NCBI GenBank assembly: GCA_033812795.1
Contig: JAPXSY010000009.1
Span: 1 to 64,000, forward strand
Direction: 5' to 3'
Origin: JAPXSY01 sp033812795
GTDB lineage: Bacteria; Verrucomicrobiota; Kiritimatiellia; RFP12; UBA1067
DNA length: 64,000 nucleotides
This document shows positions 62,567-64,000 of this stretch, piece after piece. Under the pieces are notes generated by a model. The model was given only the letters and a program-made list of their open reading frames with translations. It was not told the DNA's origin and ran no database searches. Numbering within the stretch: the stretch's first letter is position 1; every line of letters starts with the position of its first letter. The translations under genes were made by a program, and so were the position numbers.

Positions 62567-64000
62567 TCACTTCTTCCGCAACATGGAAAGAGACACCCCC
62601 ACAAAAAGGAGGACGGCAACCGTCAGTCCGGCGGTTCCCAACGTGCTTCGCAGTGTACCTCCGCCGTCCGGCTGCAAGGCAAGGATCAAGGCCGACCCCA
62701 GAAAAAGAGCGCCGCCCATAATGCTGAGCGCCAGTTGCGCCGTCATGCGGCTTACCTGTCGAACATGTTTTTCCAACCCCTCATGTCGATAGGCAACCAC
62801 CTGCTTGCCCTCGCTCAGGTTCGTCATGATCGTGCCGATTGCCGTGGGCAGGGCTTTGATCGTATCCGCGCTGTCCATCGCGAATTGACTGATCCCGCCG
62901 CTCAGATTGGAAAAGGTAACACGGGACCGGATCGCCTCGCGGACATACGGCGCGAGCGCTTTGACAAAGTTTATGCGCGGCGACAGCATCAGCACAATGC
63001 TTTCCGTCATGACGGTGGTCCGGCAAAGCATGATCAACTGCTGCGGAATGATCAGCTTGTGCGTGGCGAGGAGATTTATGCCCGTTTCCAGCAGGACGTC
63101 GAGACGCAGATCCTCCATGGGGAGATCATAGTAGAACACGATCAGTTCGTGCAGTTCCCGGGCCAACTGCTTGACATCGACCTGAGAGCCGGGTTCGGCA
63201 TAGGCCGCAAGAAGCTTGCTGAGCCGAACGGCATCCTTCGTCATCACGGCGACGAACATGTCCGTCATCAGTTGCCGGGTTTCCGGATCAATCGTCCGCA
63301 CCATCCCGAAATCGAACAAACCCAAAACATGGTCCGGTAAAACGATGATGTTGCCCGCATGCACATCGGCGTTGAATAAACCATGCCGGAAGATTTGCTT
63401 GGCCATTAAGGAGACCAGATGCTTCGACAGTGTGTCACGGTCAACCCCCTGTCGGACTAACTCGTCGAGTTGATCGATCTTGACCCCATCGAGCTTTTCC
63501 AGCACAAGCAGTTTGTCGGTGCACAGGTCCTTATACATGACCGGGATCCGAACGGTCGGGTCTCCCGCGAAAATGGTTTTGAACTTCAAACCATTATGCA
63601 TTTCGCGGTGGAAATCCATTTCCATCAGAATCGTCTTATGGAACTCGTTGACCATGCTGCGCAGATTCAAGCGCCGGAACTCCTCCACATATCGCTCAAG
63701 CAGAGGCAGAAACCGGGTTAGAATCTCGATGTCGGTTGCGACAATGGTCTGGATTCCGGGGCGCTGTATCTTGACGACAACGGATTCGCCGGTTGACGCC
63801 AAGCGGGCCTCATGTACCTGCGAGAGGGAGGCGGCCCCGATCGGCACGGTCGAAAACTCCGAAAACACATCCCGCAGCGGGCACCCGTATTCGGTCTCGA
63901 CGACACAGATAGCGTCCTGCGCGGGAATGGCGGCGACATTGTCTTGCAGACGGGCAAGCTCAAGGGCGATACCGTCTGGGAGAATATCGCGCCGGGTGCT
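62567..64000 (-). CDS. UbiB/ABC1 family atypical kinase, 5' end beyond the window
   Basis: The minus-strand frame is open to base 64000, so the N-terminus is missing; 477 residues are visible. STRRDILPDGIALELARLQD at the edge is the usual UbiB segment before the kinase core. Core motifs are GAASLSQVHEA (glycine/alanine-rich loop), VVVKIQRPG with the ATP lysine, HGLFNADVHAGNIIV (catalytic loop) and GLFDFGMV (metal aspartate). Two membrane helices close the C-terminus. UbiB proteins support ubiquinone synthesis as atypical kinases or ATPases; in organisms without ubiquinone they have other lipid roles. It is convergent with tlyA, with 130 bp between and no clear terminator. Confidence 0.92.
   Translation of the reverse strand, partial: STRRDILPDGIALELARLQDNVAAIPAQDAICVVETEYGCPLRDVFSEFSTVPIGAASLSQVHEARLASTGESVVVKIQRPGIQTIVATDIEILTRFLPLLERYVEEFRRLNLRSMVNEFHKTILMEMDFHREMHNGLKFKTIFAGDPTVRIPVMYKDLCTDKLLVLEKLDGVKIDQLDELVRQGVDRDTLSKHLVSLMAKQIFRHGLFNADVHAGNIIVLPDHVLGLFDFGMVRTIDPETRQLMTDMFVAVMTKDAVRLSKLLAAYAEPGSQVDVKQLARELHELIVFYYDLPMEDLRLDVLLETGINLLATHKLIIPQQLIMLCRTTVMTESIVLMLSPRINFVKALAPYVREAIRSRVTFSNLSGGISQFAMDSADTIKALPTAIGTIMTNLSEGKQVVAYRHEGLEKHVRQVSRMTAQLALSIMGGALFLGSALILALQPDGGGTLRSTLGTAGLTVAVLLFVGVSLSMLRKK

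Overview
The window looks like a chromosomal segment from an anaerobic, polysaccharide-degrading bacterium of the PVC group, most likely Kiritimatiellota or Lentisphaerae. This is inferred from gene content and is not proven: an oxygen-sensitive glycyl-radical enzyme with its activase, many secreted glycosidase-like and LamG/DUF1080/beta-helix proteins, a MoxR-bat operon, and GxxExxY and S23 small proteins set among short-tandem-repeat islands. I see no rRNA, tRNA, CRISPR array, transposase, integrase or phage gene.

Layout. 1-6478: three Gfo/Idh/MocA dehydrogenases followed by a radical-SAM activase and an uncharacterised glycyl-radical enzyme, probably one sugar or cyclitol pathway. 6713-15481: secreted carbohydrate-active proteins (two related TIM-barrel hydrolase-like proteins, one fused to a sialidase-like propeller; a beta-helix surface protein; another propeller protein). 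15475-16022: a GxxExxY gene framed by copies of a 29-bp repeat. 16030-19002: an Nramp-fold transporter without the usual metal ligands, then KDPG aldolase and 2-keto-3-deoxygluconate kinase. 19020-24550 (minus): GH2 enzyme, LamG protein and a Tat-exported fucose-isomerase-like protein, with a divergent AraC regulator. 25933-32472: DUF1080 protein, second beta-helix protein and a giant acetylxylan-esterase fusion, followed by a 470-bp tandem repeat. 32969-35278 (minus): a beta-mannosidase homologue that has lost both catalytic glutamates. 35670-38144: peptidase U32/RlhA-like. 38201-41546 (minus): subtilisin-like protease and a membrane-anchored Hsp20-like protein.

41968-44749 encode a histidine kinase and an NtrC-type sigma-54 activator. 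Sigma-54-type promoters face outward on both sides of this pair: one drives the Hsp20-like gene, the other the long block at 44876-62436. That block holds a Gld-type ABC exporter (ATPase, permease, GldG, DUF4340), then MoxR, DUF58, a DUF4381-like protein, two VWA proteins, two BatD-like proteins, a TPR protein and TlyA. A UbiB-type kinase, cut by the right edge, follows on the minus strand. I read the centre of the window as an envelope-stress or envelope-biogenesis regulon under one two-component system.

The most unusual feature is a set of repeat islands inserted exactly at gene junctions in otherwise compact operons. Several carry a small S23 or GxxExxY gene between inverted repeats. Some have altered neighbouring proteins: one split off the tail of the DUF4340 gene, and two supply the hydrophobic N-terminus of an exported protein.
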